From Actinomycetota bacterium (GTDB lineage Bacteria; Actinomycetota; Acidimicrobiia; Acidimicrobiales; Ilumatobacteraceae), in the NCBI GenBank assembly GCA_009702045.1, contig WLIV01000033.1, forward strand, positions 1-41,219: a DNA stretch of 41,219 nucleotides, read 5' to 3'. Shown here piece after piece: positions 31,960-39,908 of the stretch. Position numbers and translations under genes: made by a program. Under the pieces are notes generated by a model, which was not told where the DNA came from, ran no database searches, and saw only the letters and a list, made by a program, of their open reading frames with translations. Within the stretch, counting starts at the first letter, position 1. Every line of letters begins with the position of its first letter.

Positions 31960-32089
31960 GGTGTCGGATCCTTCGTGAGGGGTTCGTTCGTTCTGACAGC
32001 GCTCATGGTGCGCGACAGTTGTGAGGAATCTGTGAGCGAACGGCCAACGAACGACCAACTCGCGCCGGGCGATCGGCGATACTGAGCGT

Positions 32090-32542
32090 ATGGATGTGCA
32101 CGCTTCGCTCGACGCCGACTGCGACACCGATCGGCTGTTCTCGTTCGTCGATGACCTTGCGAAGTATCCGGACTGGATGGACCTGACCCATCGGGTGGAG
32201 GCTGATGGCGAGTCATCGGACGCAGCATGGAACGTCGAGTTGCGAGCCAGGCTCGGACCGTTGGCACGGAGCAAGCGGCTGCGAATGCAACGGTCAGTGC
32301 ACGACACCGTCGCTCACGTGGTGGTGTTCGAGCGGGCCGAGGCTGATGGTAAGCGACACAGCCACTGGGTGCTGAAGGCATCCGTCACCCAGCAGAGCGA
32401 GCAGCGCAGTCGGCTCGAGATGCACCTGCACTACGACGGAGCGCTGTGGACCGGTGGCGTGCTGGAGCGTGTGCTGACCGACCAGATCACTAGCGGTCGC
32501 GGTCGGTTACAGAAGTTGGTCAGCCCGTCGCCCACGCGCTGA
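32090..32542 (+). CDS. SRPBCC/polyketide-cyclase-like ligand-binding protein
   Basis: This 150-aa protein reads like a START/SRPBCC helix-grip domain: a first strand (HASLDADCDTDRLFSFVDDLAKYPDWM), then VVVFERAEADGKRHSHWVLKASV and a final amphipathic helix (VLERVLTDQITSGRGRLQKLV). Such proteins bind a hydrophobic ligand; none can be named here. GATACT (32078-32083) lies 6 nt before the ATG. The last 23 bp overlap the end of the convergent ABC ATPase gene. The family assignment is by pattern, not by strong motif. Confidence 0.75.
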   Translation: MDVHASLDADCDTDRLFSFVDDLAKYPDWMDLTHRVEADGESSDAAWNVELRARLGPLARSKRLRMQRSVHDTVAHVVVFERAEADGKRHSHWVLKASVTQQSEQRSRLEMHLHYDGALWTGGVLERVLTDQITSGRGRLQKLVSPSPTR

Positions 32543-33308
32543 AGCGGCCGTCTGGGCGTCGCTCGAGGTGCAGGGGCAAGCCGAAGCACTCGCTGAGCGA
32601 GTCGCTGTTCAGCGCGGTGGACAGAGGGCCACGGGCCACCACCTTTCCGTCGCGCAACATCAGCGTGTGCGTCATTCCCGGTGGCACCTCATCAAGGTGA
32701 TGGGTGACGAGGACCAGTGGGGGAGCGGCAGGGTCGAGCGTCAGTTCGGCCAATGCCTGCACCAACTGCTCGCGTCCACCGAGGTCGAGTCGAGCGCTGG
32801 GCTCGTCGAGCAACAGGACACCGGGTTCGTTCATCAACGTGCGCGCCAGCAACACCCGTTGCTGCTCACCAGAGGACACGGTGCCGAGTGAACGGGTGGC
32901 GGTCCACGCGACGCCCATCCGCTCCAGACACTCGATCGCGCGGGCCTCGTCGGCGGTGGTGTAGCGGTGCCACCACGGCTCTAGGGCTGCGTAGCGGGCG
33001 GTCATCACCACGTCGAGACAGCGCAACTCCGGGCGGATCTGAGCAGCGAGCGCTGCGGAGAGGTATCCGACCCTGCGGCGCAGTTGGCGCACGTCGGTGC
33101 GGCCGAGGCGTTCGCCCAGCACGTCGACGGTGCCGCTCGACGGATGTTCGTAGAGCGAGGCGATGCGCAGCAGCGTGGTTTTGCCCGAGCCGTTGGCCCC
33201 GAGGACCAGCCATCGCTCGGAGGGTTGCACCCGCCACTCGAGCGGGGCGAGGATGACTCGCTCGTCACGCACGAAGCTGACGTTCTTCAGATGCAACGTG
33301 CTGGCCAT
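32520..33308 (-). CDS. ABC transporter ATP-binding protein without a permease neighbour
   Basis: This is a 262-aa ABC ATPase. Walker A is GANGSGKTT, the signature VSSGEQQR, Walker B VLLLDEP and the H-loop VTHH. The overall sequence resembles the iron/molybdate-type stand-alone ATPases (ModF/YlmA-like). No permease or binding protein lies nearby, so it either pairs with a distant membrane protein or works outside transport. TATCGT (33323-33318, minus) is 9 nt before the ATG. It ends inside the SRPBCC gene on the other strand. Confidence 0.9.
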   Translation of the reverse strand: MASTLHLKNVSFVRDERVILAPLEWRVQPSERWLVLGANGSGKTTLLRIASLYEHPSSGTVDVLGERLGRTDVRQLRRRVGYLSAALAAQIRPELRCLDVVMTARYAALEPWWHRYTTADEARAIECLERMGVAWTATRSLGTVSSGEQQRVLLARTLMNEPGVLLLDEPSARLDLGGREQLVQALAELTLDPAAPPLVLVTHHLDEVPPGMTHTLMLRDGKVVARGPLSTALNSDSLSECFGLPLHLERRPDGRFSAWATG

Positions 33309-33363
33309 GACCCGTTGACGATACGGCGGGAACGGCGCCCGGGGGGTGTGCCCTCAACCCGAC

Positions 33364-33392
33364 TGTAACGCGAATGAAACAAATGCTAGGTT
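33364..33392 (+). promoter_or_regulatory. Direct-repeat site and -10 box of the first M23 gene
   Basis: TGTAAC (33364-33369) and TGAAAC (33375-33380) form a direct repeat with 11-bp period, one DNA turn. Six bases later comes TAGGTT (33387-33392), and 8 nt after that the ATG. The repeat covers the -35 region. The same layout with the same spacing precedes the paralog. It resembles the direct-repeat sites of the MtrA response regulator, which controls wall hydrolases in actinobacteria; that link is inferred. Confidence 0.6.
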
Positions 33393-33400
33393 GCCCACGC

Positions 33401-34525
33401 ATGCGCCGACTCGCTCTGACATTCGTCTTCGCTGTGTGCGTGGTCATGCCGGTGCTCCCGGCAGGAGCCACCCATGCGGACGAAACGGCCGCTCAGAAGG
33501 CGGCGCGTGAAATCGCCGATGCCCGCGACCAGGCCAACGCTGCCAGCGACGCCTACTTCGAGGCCGAGTCCAGGCTGGACAGTCTGTCCGTCGAGCAGCA
33601 GTTGCTGCAGGGGCAGATCAACGATCTGCAAGGGCAGGTCGCTGCCCTCAAGGTGCGGGTGCAGCAGGTGGCAGTCAACCGCTTCACTCGTTCGAATTCG
33701 ACTGGTTCGCCGATCCTGAATGGGTTTGATTCACCCGAGCAGCAGATGCAGATCGAGGCGCTTTCTGCCGTCATCGCTGACACTTCCGAGACCCAGTTCG
33801 ATGATTTCGCTGCTGTCCACCACGACATGGAGACCAAGCAGGGCGCGCTGCAGCGCAGCGAACAGCAGACCGTGCAACTGAGCACGAAGATGGCCGACCT
33901 GCGCGAGACCGCACTCTCCCAGGTCAAGCATCTCCAGCAGGTCGAGGCGCAACGACTGAAGGACAATGCGGTGCGGGCAGCGCTGGCTGCGGAGAACCAG
34001 CGCCGCGCCGCAAAGGCTGCGGCTGAGCGGGCTCGACAGGCCGAGGCGCAAGCCCGTGCGCGTCGTGCCCCGGCGACGGGTGGTGGCGGCAATGGCGGGC
34101 AGGCGTCGGCGCCGCGTAGCACCGACTGGGGCAACGTGTCGTGGGTGTGTCCTACGGGAACGGCAGCCGTCGGATTCAGCAATACCTGGGGAGCGCCCCG
34201 CTCGGGTGGCCGCCGTCACGAGGGGGTCGACATGATCGGCACCCGGGGTACGCCCGTACTTGCGGTGGTGGACGGTCGTGCGCAGGCCAAGACGAACGTG
34301 TTGGGTGGGAAGACCGTCTGGTTCATCGGAGATGACGGCAACTCCTACTACTACGCCCACCTCGACAGTTGGGTGAACCTCGGCCGGGTGCTCAAGGGGG
34401 ATGTCATCGGACTTCTCGGTCAGACCGGCAACGCCCAGTTCAGCACGCCGCACCTGCACTTCGAGATCCACCCGGGTCATGGCGCAGCGGTCGACCCGTA
34501 TCCCACCGTGCGGGCGCACTGCTGA
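33401..34525 (+). CDS. Secreted M23 (LytM-type) peptidoglycan endopeptidase, paralog 1
   Basis: This is a 374-aa exported wall hydrolase. Residues 1-27 are a signal peptide (RRLALTFVFAVCVV...THA). About 30-215 is a long coiled coil, as in EnvC/NlpD-like regulators, with NRFTRSN in the middle. The C-terminal M23 domain (about 240-374) has the zinc ligands in HEGVDMIG and HLHFEIHPG, so it should be active. Exactly two cysteines remain after the signal peptide: one in SWVCPTG and the last residue. ATG 33401 is 8 nt after TAGGTT; an upstream ATG at 33374 lies inside the regulatory repeat and is unlikely. It lies 133 bp upstream of its paralog. Confidence 0.93.
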   Translation: MRRLALTFVFAVCVVMPVLPAGATHADETAAQKAAREIADARDQANAASDAYFEAESRLDSLSVEQQLLQGQINDLQGQVAALKVRVQQVAVNRFTRSNSTGSPILNGFDSPEQQMQIEALSAVIADTSETQFDDFAAVHHDMETKQGALQRSEQQTVQLSTKMADLRETALSQVKHLQQVEAQRLKDNAVRAALAAENQRRAAKAAAERARQAEAQARARRAPATGGGGNGGQASAPRSTDWGNVSWVCPTGTAAVGFSNTWGAPRSGGRRHEGVDMIGTRGTPVLAVVDGRAQAKTNVLGGKTVWFIGDDGNSYYYAHLDSWVNLGRVLKGDVIGLLGQTGNAQFSTPHLHFEIHPGHGAAVDPYPTVRAHC

Positions 34526-34621
34526 GCATCCCTCACTGGCGCGCGCGGTGGCGGCACAATGGCACAGGTGTCGTCCGCGACCCTTCGCGCGCCGCGCCAG
34601 GGCTGCTGATGGTGGGGTGAC

Positions 34622-34650
34622 TGTAATGAAACTGCAACAACTGGTACCCT
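34622..34650 (+). promoter_or_regulatory. Direct-repeat site and -10 box of the second M23 gene
   Basis: TGTAAT (34622-34627) and TGCAAC (34633-34638) repeat with an 11-bp period. Six bases later is TACCCT (34645-34650) and 8 nt after that the ATG. Spacing is identical to the first M23 promoter, although the bases between have diverged, which suggests both sites are kept by selection after the duplication. Confidence 0.6.
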
Positions 34651-34658
34651 CGCTCCTC

Positions 34659-35819
34659 ATGCGTCGTTTCGCGCTCGTCGCACTTCTTGCTGTCTGTACG
34701 GCCTCGCCGGCGATCCCCGCGCGGGTCACCCACGCCGACGAATCGTCAGCGCAGAAGGCGGCGCGCGAGATCGCTGATGCTCGCGACCAGGCCGACGCAG
34801 CCGCTCAGGCCTATTTCGATGCGCAGGACCAATTGGGCGAGCTGACGGTGGAGCAGCAGCAACTTTCGGCCGCTGTTGCCGATTTGCAGAGCCAGGTGAG
34901 CTCGCTGCAGCTACGTGTACAAGAGGTGGCGATCAACCGCTTCACTCGGTCGAACGCGTCGGGTTCACTGATTCTCAGTGGGTTCGACACTCCTGAGGAG
35001 CAAATGCAGATGCAGGCGCTGTCGCAGGTCATCACCGACACCTCCGACACTCAGTTCGACGAATACGACTCGCTGAACCGCGACATGCAGGCCAAACAGA
35101 ACCAACTGCTGCGCAGTCAGAAGAAGACCGAGCAGCAGAAGTTGAACATGGCTGCACTGCGCGACAAGTCGCTGGCGCAGGTGCAACACCTCAAGAAGGT
35201 CGAGGCCCAGCGGCTGAAGGATCAGGCGGTCCGCAATGCCCTCGAGGCCGAGCAGAAGCGGCGCTCGCAGAAAGCGGCCGCCAACTCGGCGATCACGGTC
35301 TCCCAAACCGTGAATGGGAAGGAAGTCGTGGGGAGCGTGGTCGCGGCCCCGTCGAAGCGGGGCACTGGTGCCGGCGGCGTCACGGCCCCTGTCATCCGGC
35401 CCACCAGTTCCGGCGTCGACTGGAGCCGAACGAGCTGGGTCTGTCCCACGGGGAGAGCGAACGTGGGCTTCGGTCGCAGCTTCCGTCCCTTCTCGTTCGT
35501 CGCGTTCTGGCATCTCGGCATCGACATGATCGGCCACGAAGGCACGCCGCTCTTGGCGGTCGTCGATGGCGTGGCTCAGGCTCGCTCGAACACACTCGGC
35601 GGGCTGACGATCTTCCTCGACGGAGACGACGGCGTGTTCTACTACTACGCCCACCTCGAGGCCTACGGATCACTGGGCCGCGTGCGCAAGGGCGATGTCC
35701 TCGGGTACATGGGGATGACTGGTCATGCGGGCACCTACCACTTGCACTTCGAAATCCATCCGGGAGGCGTCATGCAGCCCCCGATCGACCCGTACGAAAC
35801 GCTGGCTGCACATTGCTGA
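34659..35819 (+). CDS. Secreted M23 (LytM-type) peptidoglycan endopeptidase, paralog 2
   Basis: This 386-aa tandem copy of the preceding gene shares the signal peptide pattern, the start of the mature part (ADES-AQKAAREIADARDQ-A), the coiled coil with NRFTRSN and the M23 domain. Zinc ligands are in HLGIDMIG and HLHFEIHPGG. The linker before the M23 domain differs (VNGKEVVGSVVAAPSKRGTG), and the active-site rim has FRPFSFVAFW where the paralog has TWGAPRSGGRR, so specificity may differ. The two mature cysteines (SWVCPTG and C-terminal HC) are conserved. It has its own promoter, so the two copies can be expressed separately. Confidence 0.93.
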   Translation: MRRFALVALLAVCTASPAIPARVTHADESSAQKAAREIADARDQADAAAQAYFDAQDQLGELTVEQQQLSAAVADLQSQVSSLQLRVQEVAINRFTRSNASGSLILSGFDTPEEQMQMQALSQVITDTSDTQFDEYDSLNRDMQAKQNQLLRSQKKTEQQKLNMAALRDKSLAQVQHLKKVEAQRLKDQAVRNALEAEQKRRSQKAAANSAITVSQTVNGKEVVGSVVAAPSKRGTGAGGVTAPVIRPTSSGVDWSRTSWVCPTGRANVGFGRSFRPFSFVAFWHLGIDMIGHEGTPLLAVVDGVAQARSNTLGGLTIFLDGDDGVFYYYAHLEAYGSLGRVRKGDVLGYMGMTGHAGTYHLHFEIHPGGVMQPPIDPYETLAAHC

Positions 35820-35850
35820 TTGTGGCGCCTGACCGCGGCAGACTGTCCCG

Positions 35851-36786
35851 ATGGACGACCTGACAGCGGCCTTGCGCGAGGTACTCGGAGGGTCCACGAT
35901 TACCTCCCTTACCAGGCTCAGCGGCGGTGCGTCACGCGACACGTTTCGGTTCGAGGCCGACGGCCGACCGCTGATCGTGCAGCGCCAACGGGGTGGCTAC
36001 GAGCGCGACATGGCGGTCGAGGCCACGGCACTGCGCCTGGCGGCTGCGGCCGGTGTGCCGGTGGCGGAAGTGGTCGCAGCCTCAACGGACCCATCGGCGT
36101 TGGGGGCCTCCTACCTGGTGGTGTCGGCCGTCGAAGGCGAGACCATCGCCCGCAAGATCCTGCGCGACGCCGAGTTTGATTCGGCGCGTGTGGCGTTGCC
36201 CGGTCAGTTCGGCGCAGCACTGGCGCGACTCCACTCCGCCGATGTGGCGGGTCTCGGCGACTTTCCTGCAGGCGACCCGCTGGACACGTATCGGGCCGTG
36301 CTCGATGAGGTAGGGCAGCCGCACCCGGCGCTCGAACTGGCCTACCGCTGGCTGCAGCAGCATCGGCCGGTGTCGCTGCCGGTGGCGCTCGTGCACGGCG
36401 ACTTCCGCCTCGGCAACGTGATCGTCGGACCGGAGGGATTGCGCGCGGTCATCGACTGGGAACTCGCTCACCTCGGTGACCCGATGGAGGATCTCGGGTG
36501 GCTGTGTGTGAAGGCGTGGCGTTTCGGCGGCACGTTGCCGGTCGCCGGCGTCGGAACCCGCGAGCAGCTCATCGCGGCCTACCAACAGGCCGGCGGCGAG
36601 GCTGTGGACTCAGAGGTGGTGCACTGGTGGGAGGTCTTTGGCACCTGGAAGTGGGGCATCATCTGCATCACCCAGGCGCTCGGTCACACCAGCGGCGTCT
36701 CACGCAGCCACGAACTCGCTGCCATTGGCCGACGTGTGTGCGAGAACGAGCACGACCTGTTCCTGGCACTGGAGGGTCGCTGGTGA
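35851..36786 (+). CDS. APH-type phosphotransferase family protein (ACAD10/11-like kinase domain)
   Basis: This is a 311-aa protein kinase-like fold enzyme of the aminoglycoside phosphotransferase family. The catalytic loop is LVHGDFRLGNVIV and the metal loop VIDWELAHLGDPMEDLGWL. SGGASRDTFRF is the nucleotide loop. This branch is usually encoded near acyl-CoA dehydrogenases and resembles the kinase part of ACAD10/11, which phosphorylates 4-hydroxyacyl-CoA, so a hydroxyacyl substrate is more likely than an antibiotic. CAGACT (35839-35844) is 6 nt before the ATG. The next gene overlaps it and belongs to the family that regularly accompanies it. Confidence 0.9.
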   Translation: MDDLTAALREVLGGSTITSLTRLSGGASRDTFRFEADGRPLIVQRQRGGYERDMAVEATALRLAAAAGVPVAEVVAASTDPSALGASYLVVSAVEGETIARKILRDAEFDSARVALPGQFGAALARLHSADVAGLGDFPAGDPLDTYRAVLDEVGQPHPALELAYRWLQQHRPVSLPVALVHGDFRLGNVIVGPEGLRAVIDWELAHLGDPMEDLGWLCVKAWRFGGTLPVAGVGTREQLIAAYQQAGGEAVDSEVVHWWEVFGTWKWGIICITQALGHTSGVSRSHELAAIGRRVCENEHDLFLALEGRW

Positions 36787-37130
36787 TTCCTCACGACAGT
36801 CCGTCTGCCGAGCAACTGGTGGAGGCCGTACGCGAATGGCTGCAGCGCGATGTGCTCACCAGCACGCAGGGCAGTGTGCAGTTCCACACTCGAGTTGCGA
36901 TCAACGTGCTGGCGATGGTGGAGCGCGAGCTGCAACTCGGGCCGACGCAGGCCGCCGTGCACCAGCAGCGTCTGGCGACGCTCGGGAGTGCCGACGACGC
37001 CGACCTGGCAGCGCGTATCCGCGACGGTGAACTCGACCACCGTCTCCCCGAGGTGCGCGAGCTGGTGTGGGCCAGCGTGCGCGACAAGCTCGCTGTTGCA
37101 AACCCGAAGTACCTCGACGCGCCCGGTTGA
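36783..37130 (+). CDS. DUF6285-family small protein
   Basis: This is a 115-aa, mostly helical cytoplasmic protein (QLVEAVREWLQRDV, FHTRVAINVLAMVERELQLG, HRLPEVRELVWASVRDKLAVANPKYL read as blocks). It matches DUF6285 as I know it, a companion of this kind of APH phosphotransferase. The GTG start overlaps the TGA of the kinase gene (GTGA, 36783-36786), so the two are translationally coupled and probably form a complex. Function is unknown. It converges with rlmN, with 16 bp between the stops. Confidence 0.82.
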   Translation: MIPHDSPSAEQLVEAVREWLQRDVLTSTQGSVQFHTRVAINVLAMVERELQLGPTQAAVHQQRLATLGSADDADLAARIRDGELDHRLPEVRELVWASVRDKLAVANPKYLDAPG

Positions 37131-37146
37131 GCGGCGAACTCGGCAG

Positions 37147-38208
37147 CTAGCTCGCGTCGGGGGCGGGGCGCTCCTTGCGGAGCACTACCGGCTGTCCAGC
37201 GGCTAGCTGGCCGCAGGCCGCGTCGATGTCGGTACCGCGATTGCGGCGCACCGTGGCGTTGACGCCGAGGTCGATCAGCTGTGTGTGGAAGGCCTGCACC
37301 TTCGACTTTGGTGACCCCACTGTTGGGTAGCCCGGTGTCGGGTTCAGCGGGATCAGATTCACGTGCGCCGGTAGCCGGAAGCGGCGACACAGCGCAGCCA
37401 GCTCCGCGGCATCGCTCGGACGGTCGTTGACCCCATCGATCAGCGCCCACTCGAAGCTGAGGCGGCGCCCCTTCGCATCAAGGTATTCGGCGCAGGCCTT
37501 CATCAATTCGTCGATCGGATACCGCTTGTTGATCGGGACCAGCTCGTCGCGCAATGTGTCGTTGGCAGCATGCAGCGACACTGCCAGGTTCACCGGCAGC
37601 GATCGCTGCGCCAGGGCACGGATGCCGGGGATGAGGCCCACCGTGCTGATCGTGAGGTGGCGAGCGGACAGCCCGATCGCACCATGGATTCGTTCGACAC
37701 TGGCCCATACGGTGGGCTCGTTGGCCATCGGTTCACCCATGCCCATGTAGACCACGTTGGCCAGTCGGCGGCCCATCGCCCTCGCGTCGCGGGCGGCGAC
37801 CACGACCTGTTCGACGATCTCGCCGACCGTCAGCTGCCGTGTGAATCCGGCCTGGCCGGTGGCGCAGAACCCACACGCCATGGCGCAGCCGGCCTGGCTG
37901 CTGACGCACACGGTGACCCGGTCGGGGTAGACCATCAGCACGGTCTCCACCCGGCTGCCATCGTGCAACTCCCACAGGTACTTCACCGTGTCGCCGTCGT
38001 CGTTCACCTGGCGCACTACTTGCGTGAGTGAGGGAGGCAGTTCTGCCGTGAGCCGTTCGCGCAGCGCCTTTGGAACGCTCGTGAGCTCGGCCGGCGCAGC
38101 GAGCTGCGTGTAGAGGCCGGACCACACCTGATCGAGCCGGTACCGCGGTTCACCGTGCAACAACTCAGCGAGCTCATCGCGGGTGGGCGTGTAGAGCGAA
38201 GTGGTCAT
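37147..38208 (-). CDS. rlmN: Dual-specificity RNA methyltransferase RlmN
   Basis: This is a 353-aa radical-SAM enzyme that methylates C2 of A2503 in 23S rRNA and A37 in some tRNAs. The iron-sulfur motif is CAMACGFC (CxxxCxxC). VYMGMGEPMANEP and LAVSLHAANDTLRDELVPINKRYP are RlmN signatures, and the methyl-carrying cysteine pair is completed by the C-terminal DAACGQL. The ATG is 25 bp after the mshD stop, with no clear ribosome site or -10, so it is probably read from the mshD transcript. Confidence 0.96.
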   Translation of the reverse strand: MTTSLYTPTRDELAELLHGEPRYRLDQVWSGLYTQLAAPAELTSVPKALRERLTAELPPSLTQVVRQVNDDGDTVKYLWELHDGSRVETVLMVYPDRVTVCVSSQAGCAMACGFCATGQAGFTRQLTVGEIVEQVVVAARDARAMGRRLANVVYMGMGEPMANEPTVWASVERIHGAIGLSARHLTISTVGLIPGIRALAQRSLPVNLAVSLHAANDTLRDELVPINKRYPIDELMKACAEYLDAKGRRLSFEWALIDGVNDRPSDAAELAALCRRFRLPAHVNLIPLNPTPGYPTVGSPKSKVQAFHTQLIDLGVNATVRRNRGTDIDAACGQLAAGQPVVLRKERPAPDAS

Positions 38209-38233
38209 GCGTGTACCGCGGGACGCTCGAGCG

Positions 38234-39133
38234 TCATTGGGGTGCTCCTGGCCGCCGGTAGGACTGTTCGGTACGCATGACGGTGAACCCGAGCGATTCG
38301 TAGAGACGCACCGCAGAGGTGTTCGTCGCGTCAACGTAGAGCATGGCCATCTCCGCACCGTTGCGTTGCATGTGTTGCAAGCCTGCCACGGTGAGAGCTC
38401 TGCCGAGGCCGAGGCCGTGGAAATCGGGGTGCACGGCGATGACATAGATCTCGCCGGCGAGACCGCCGTCATGGGCAGCACCTGGGTGCATCTTCGTCCA
38501 ACAGAAGGCTGCGAGGCGTTCGTCGCGTTCGTGCAGCAGGAACCCATCGGGGTCGAACCACGGCTCGCGGATTCGCTGTTCCAGGGCGGCGAGATCCCAG
38601 CCGCCTTGTTCGCCGTGGGCCGCGAAGGCCGCGTTGTTCACCGTCAGCCATGCCTGTTCATCGCGCCCGACTTCGAACGAACGGAGGGCCACCGTGGCGG
38701 CCTCAGTGATGGGCAACGCTCGTTGCATGTGCAACAACTGTCGGTCGGCCTTCATCCGAAGGTGTTCAGCGGTGCTGGCTGTTGCGGCGTCGGGTCGCGC
38801 CCACCATGTGATGGCCGCGTCGGGGGGGAGCTGCGCGACCAGAGCGATGAGCAACTCGCTGCGGTTTCCAGCCGGGTCGGCGCAGCGCAGCGTGTCGGCG
38901 ATGCCGTCGATCACGTACCCCTCGTTGCCAGTGGATGCCTGGGCGTACCCGACCAGTGCGTCGTCGTGGTAGCCGAGCGCGCCGACGAAGCCTGGTCGTG
39001 GTCCTTGCGTGAGGTCGAGCAGGAGGTGGTCGCTGAGCCGCGAGTCGTCCATGGCCTGCGCTTCGCTCAGGAAGTCGAGGACTTCCTGGCGTTCATCGAG
39101 GGAGAGGCGGCCGGCAGTGCGTACACGCAGCAT
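38234..39133 (-). CDS. mshD: Mycothiol synthase
   Basis: This is a 299-aa protein with two GNAT domains that acetylates Cys-GlcN-Ins in the last step of mycothiol synthesis, the actinobacterial thiol. The C-terminal domain carries NNAAFAAHGEQGGWDL, REPWFDPDGFLL, CWTKMHP and the acetyl-CoA motif VHPDFHGLGLGRALTVAGL, then MLYVDATNTSAVRLYESLGF; together these are diagnostic of MshD. The ATG 39133 is 8 nt after TAGCCT (39147-39142, minus). nth diverges across 61 bp. This gene is the best taxonomic marker in the window. Confidence 0.95.
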   Translation of the reverse strand: MLRVRTAGRLSLDERQEVLDFLSEAQAMDDSRLSDHLLLDLTQGPRPGFVGALGYHDDALVGYAQASTGNEGYVIDGIADTLRCADPAGNRSELLIALVAQLPPDAAITWWARPDAATASTAEHLRMKADRQLLHMQRALPITEAATVALRSFEVGRDEQAWLTVNNAAFAAHGEQGGWDLAALEQRIREPWFDPDGFLLHERDERLAAFCWTKMHPGAAHDGGLAGEIYVIAVHPDFHGLGLGRALTVAGLQHMQRNGAEMAMLYVDATNTSAVRLYESLGFTVMRTEQSYRRPGAPQ

Positions 39134-39194
39134 GGGCGTGGAGGCTACTCCGCGTCGCTTCCCGTAGTTCGGAGAACCGCCCTAGTCTCACGCC

Positions 39195-39845
39195 ATGGCC
39201 GCACCGCGAACTCCCAAGGGCCGGGCACGCGCGCTCGCGGCGCGCTTGGCAGTGGAGTATCCCGAGGCACTCTGTGAACTCGATCACTCGAATGCTTTCC
39301 AACTGCTAACGGCGACGATCCTGTCGGCTCAGTGCACCGATGTGCGGGTGAACATGGTGACCCCGGTGCTGTTCGCTCGCTACCCGGATGCTGAGGCGTT
39401 GGCGTCGGCAGCGCCGTCGGAGCTTGAGAGCATGATTCGCTCGACTGGCTTCTTTCAGAGCAAGGCGCGCCACCTGATCGGTATGGCGCAGACGCTGCTC
39501 GAACGGTTTCACGGCGAGGTGCCGTCGGCGCTGGCCGACTTGGTGGCGTTGCCTGGCGTCGGGCGCAAGACTGCGAACGTCGTACGCAGCGTCGCGTTCG
39601 GCCTCCCGGGTCTCCCCGTGGACACTCACGTGCTGCGCTTGACTCACAGATGGGGTCTCACCGCTGACGACGATGCCGTGAAGGTGGAGACGACACTGTG
39701 CGCGTATCTTCCCCCGGCCGAATGGGGGGCATTCAGCCTGCGCACGATCCTGCACGGTCGCCGTGTGTGCAGCGCACGGTCTCCGCAATGTGGGCACTGC
39801 GCGGTGGAGGATCTGTGTCCGGCCTCGTCGTTGCCAACTCGATGA
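39195..39845 (+). CDS. nth: Endonuclease III
   Basis: This 216-aa DNA glycosylase/AP lyase removes oxidised pyrimidines. The helix-hairpin-helix with the catalytic Lys is LPGVGRKTANVV and the catalytic Asp is in VDTHVLRL. ATILSAQCTD is the substrate-side block. The 4Fe-4S ligands follow the C-x6-C-x2-C-x5-C pattern near the end (CSARSPQCGHCAVEDLC). Length is normal. ATG 39195 is 6 nt after TAGTCT (39183-39188). The next element downstream is a candidate small RNA. Confidence 0.97.
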   Translation: MAAPRTPKGRARALAARLAVEYPEALCELDHSNAFQLLTATILSAQCTDVRVNMVTPVLFARYPDAEALASAAPSELESMIRSTGFFQSKARHLIGMAQTLLERFHGEVPSALADLVALPGVGRKTANVVRSVAFGLPGLPVDTHVLRLTHRWGLTADDDAVKVETTLCAYLPPAEWGAFSLRTILHGRRVCSARSPQCGHCAVEDLCPASSLPTR

Positions 39846-39874
39846 CGAGTGGTGCGAACCACTGGGAGTGAGAG

Positions 39875-39902
39875 TTGCACCGACTCGCAAACAGTGTATA
39901 GT
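39875..39902 (+). promoter_or_regulatory. Sigma70-like promoter of the candidate small RNA
   Basis: TTGCAC (39875-39880) and TATAGT (39897-39902) with a 16-nt spacer are among the best matches to the vegetative consensus in the window. Transcription would begin about A39909. Confidence 0.7.
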
Positions 39903-39908
39903 TGCCCT

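Noticed and set aside
35851-36786. Antibiotic-resistance aminoglycoside kinase
   Set aside because: The APH fold is present, but the coupled DUF6285 gene and the sequence type fit the acyl-CoA-associated kinase branch, not a resistance enzyme.
38222-38235. 14-bp perfect palindrome at the mshD stop (GACGCTC/GAGCGTC)
   Set aside because: There is no loop, no known site and it lies inside an apparent operon; at this GC content it can be chance.
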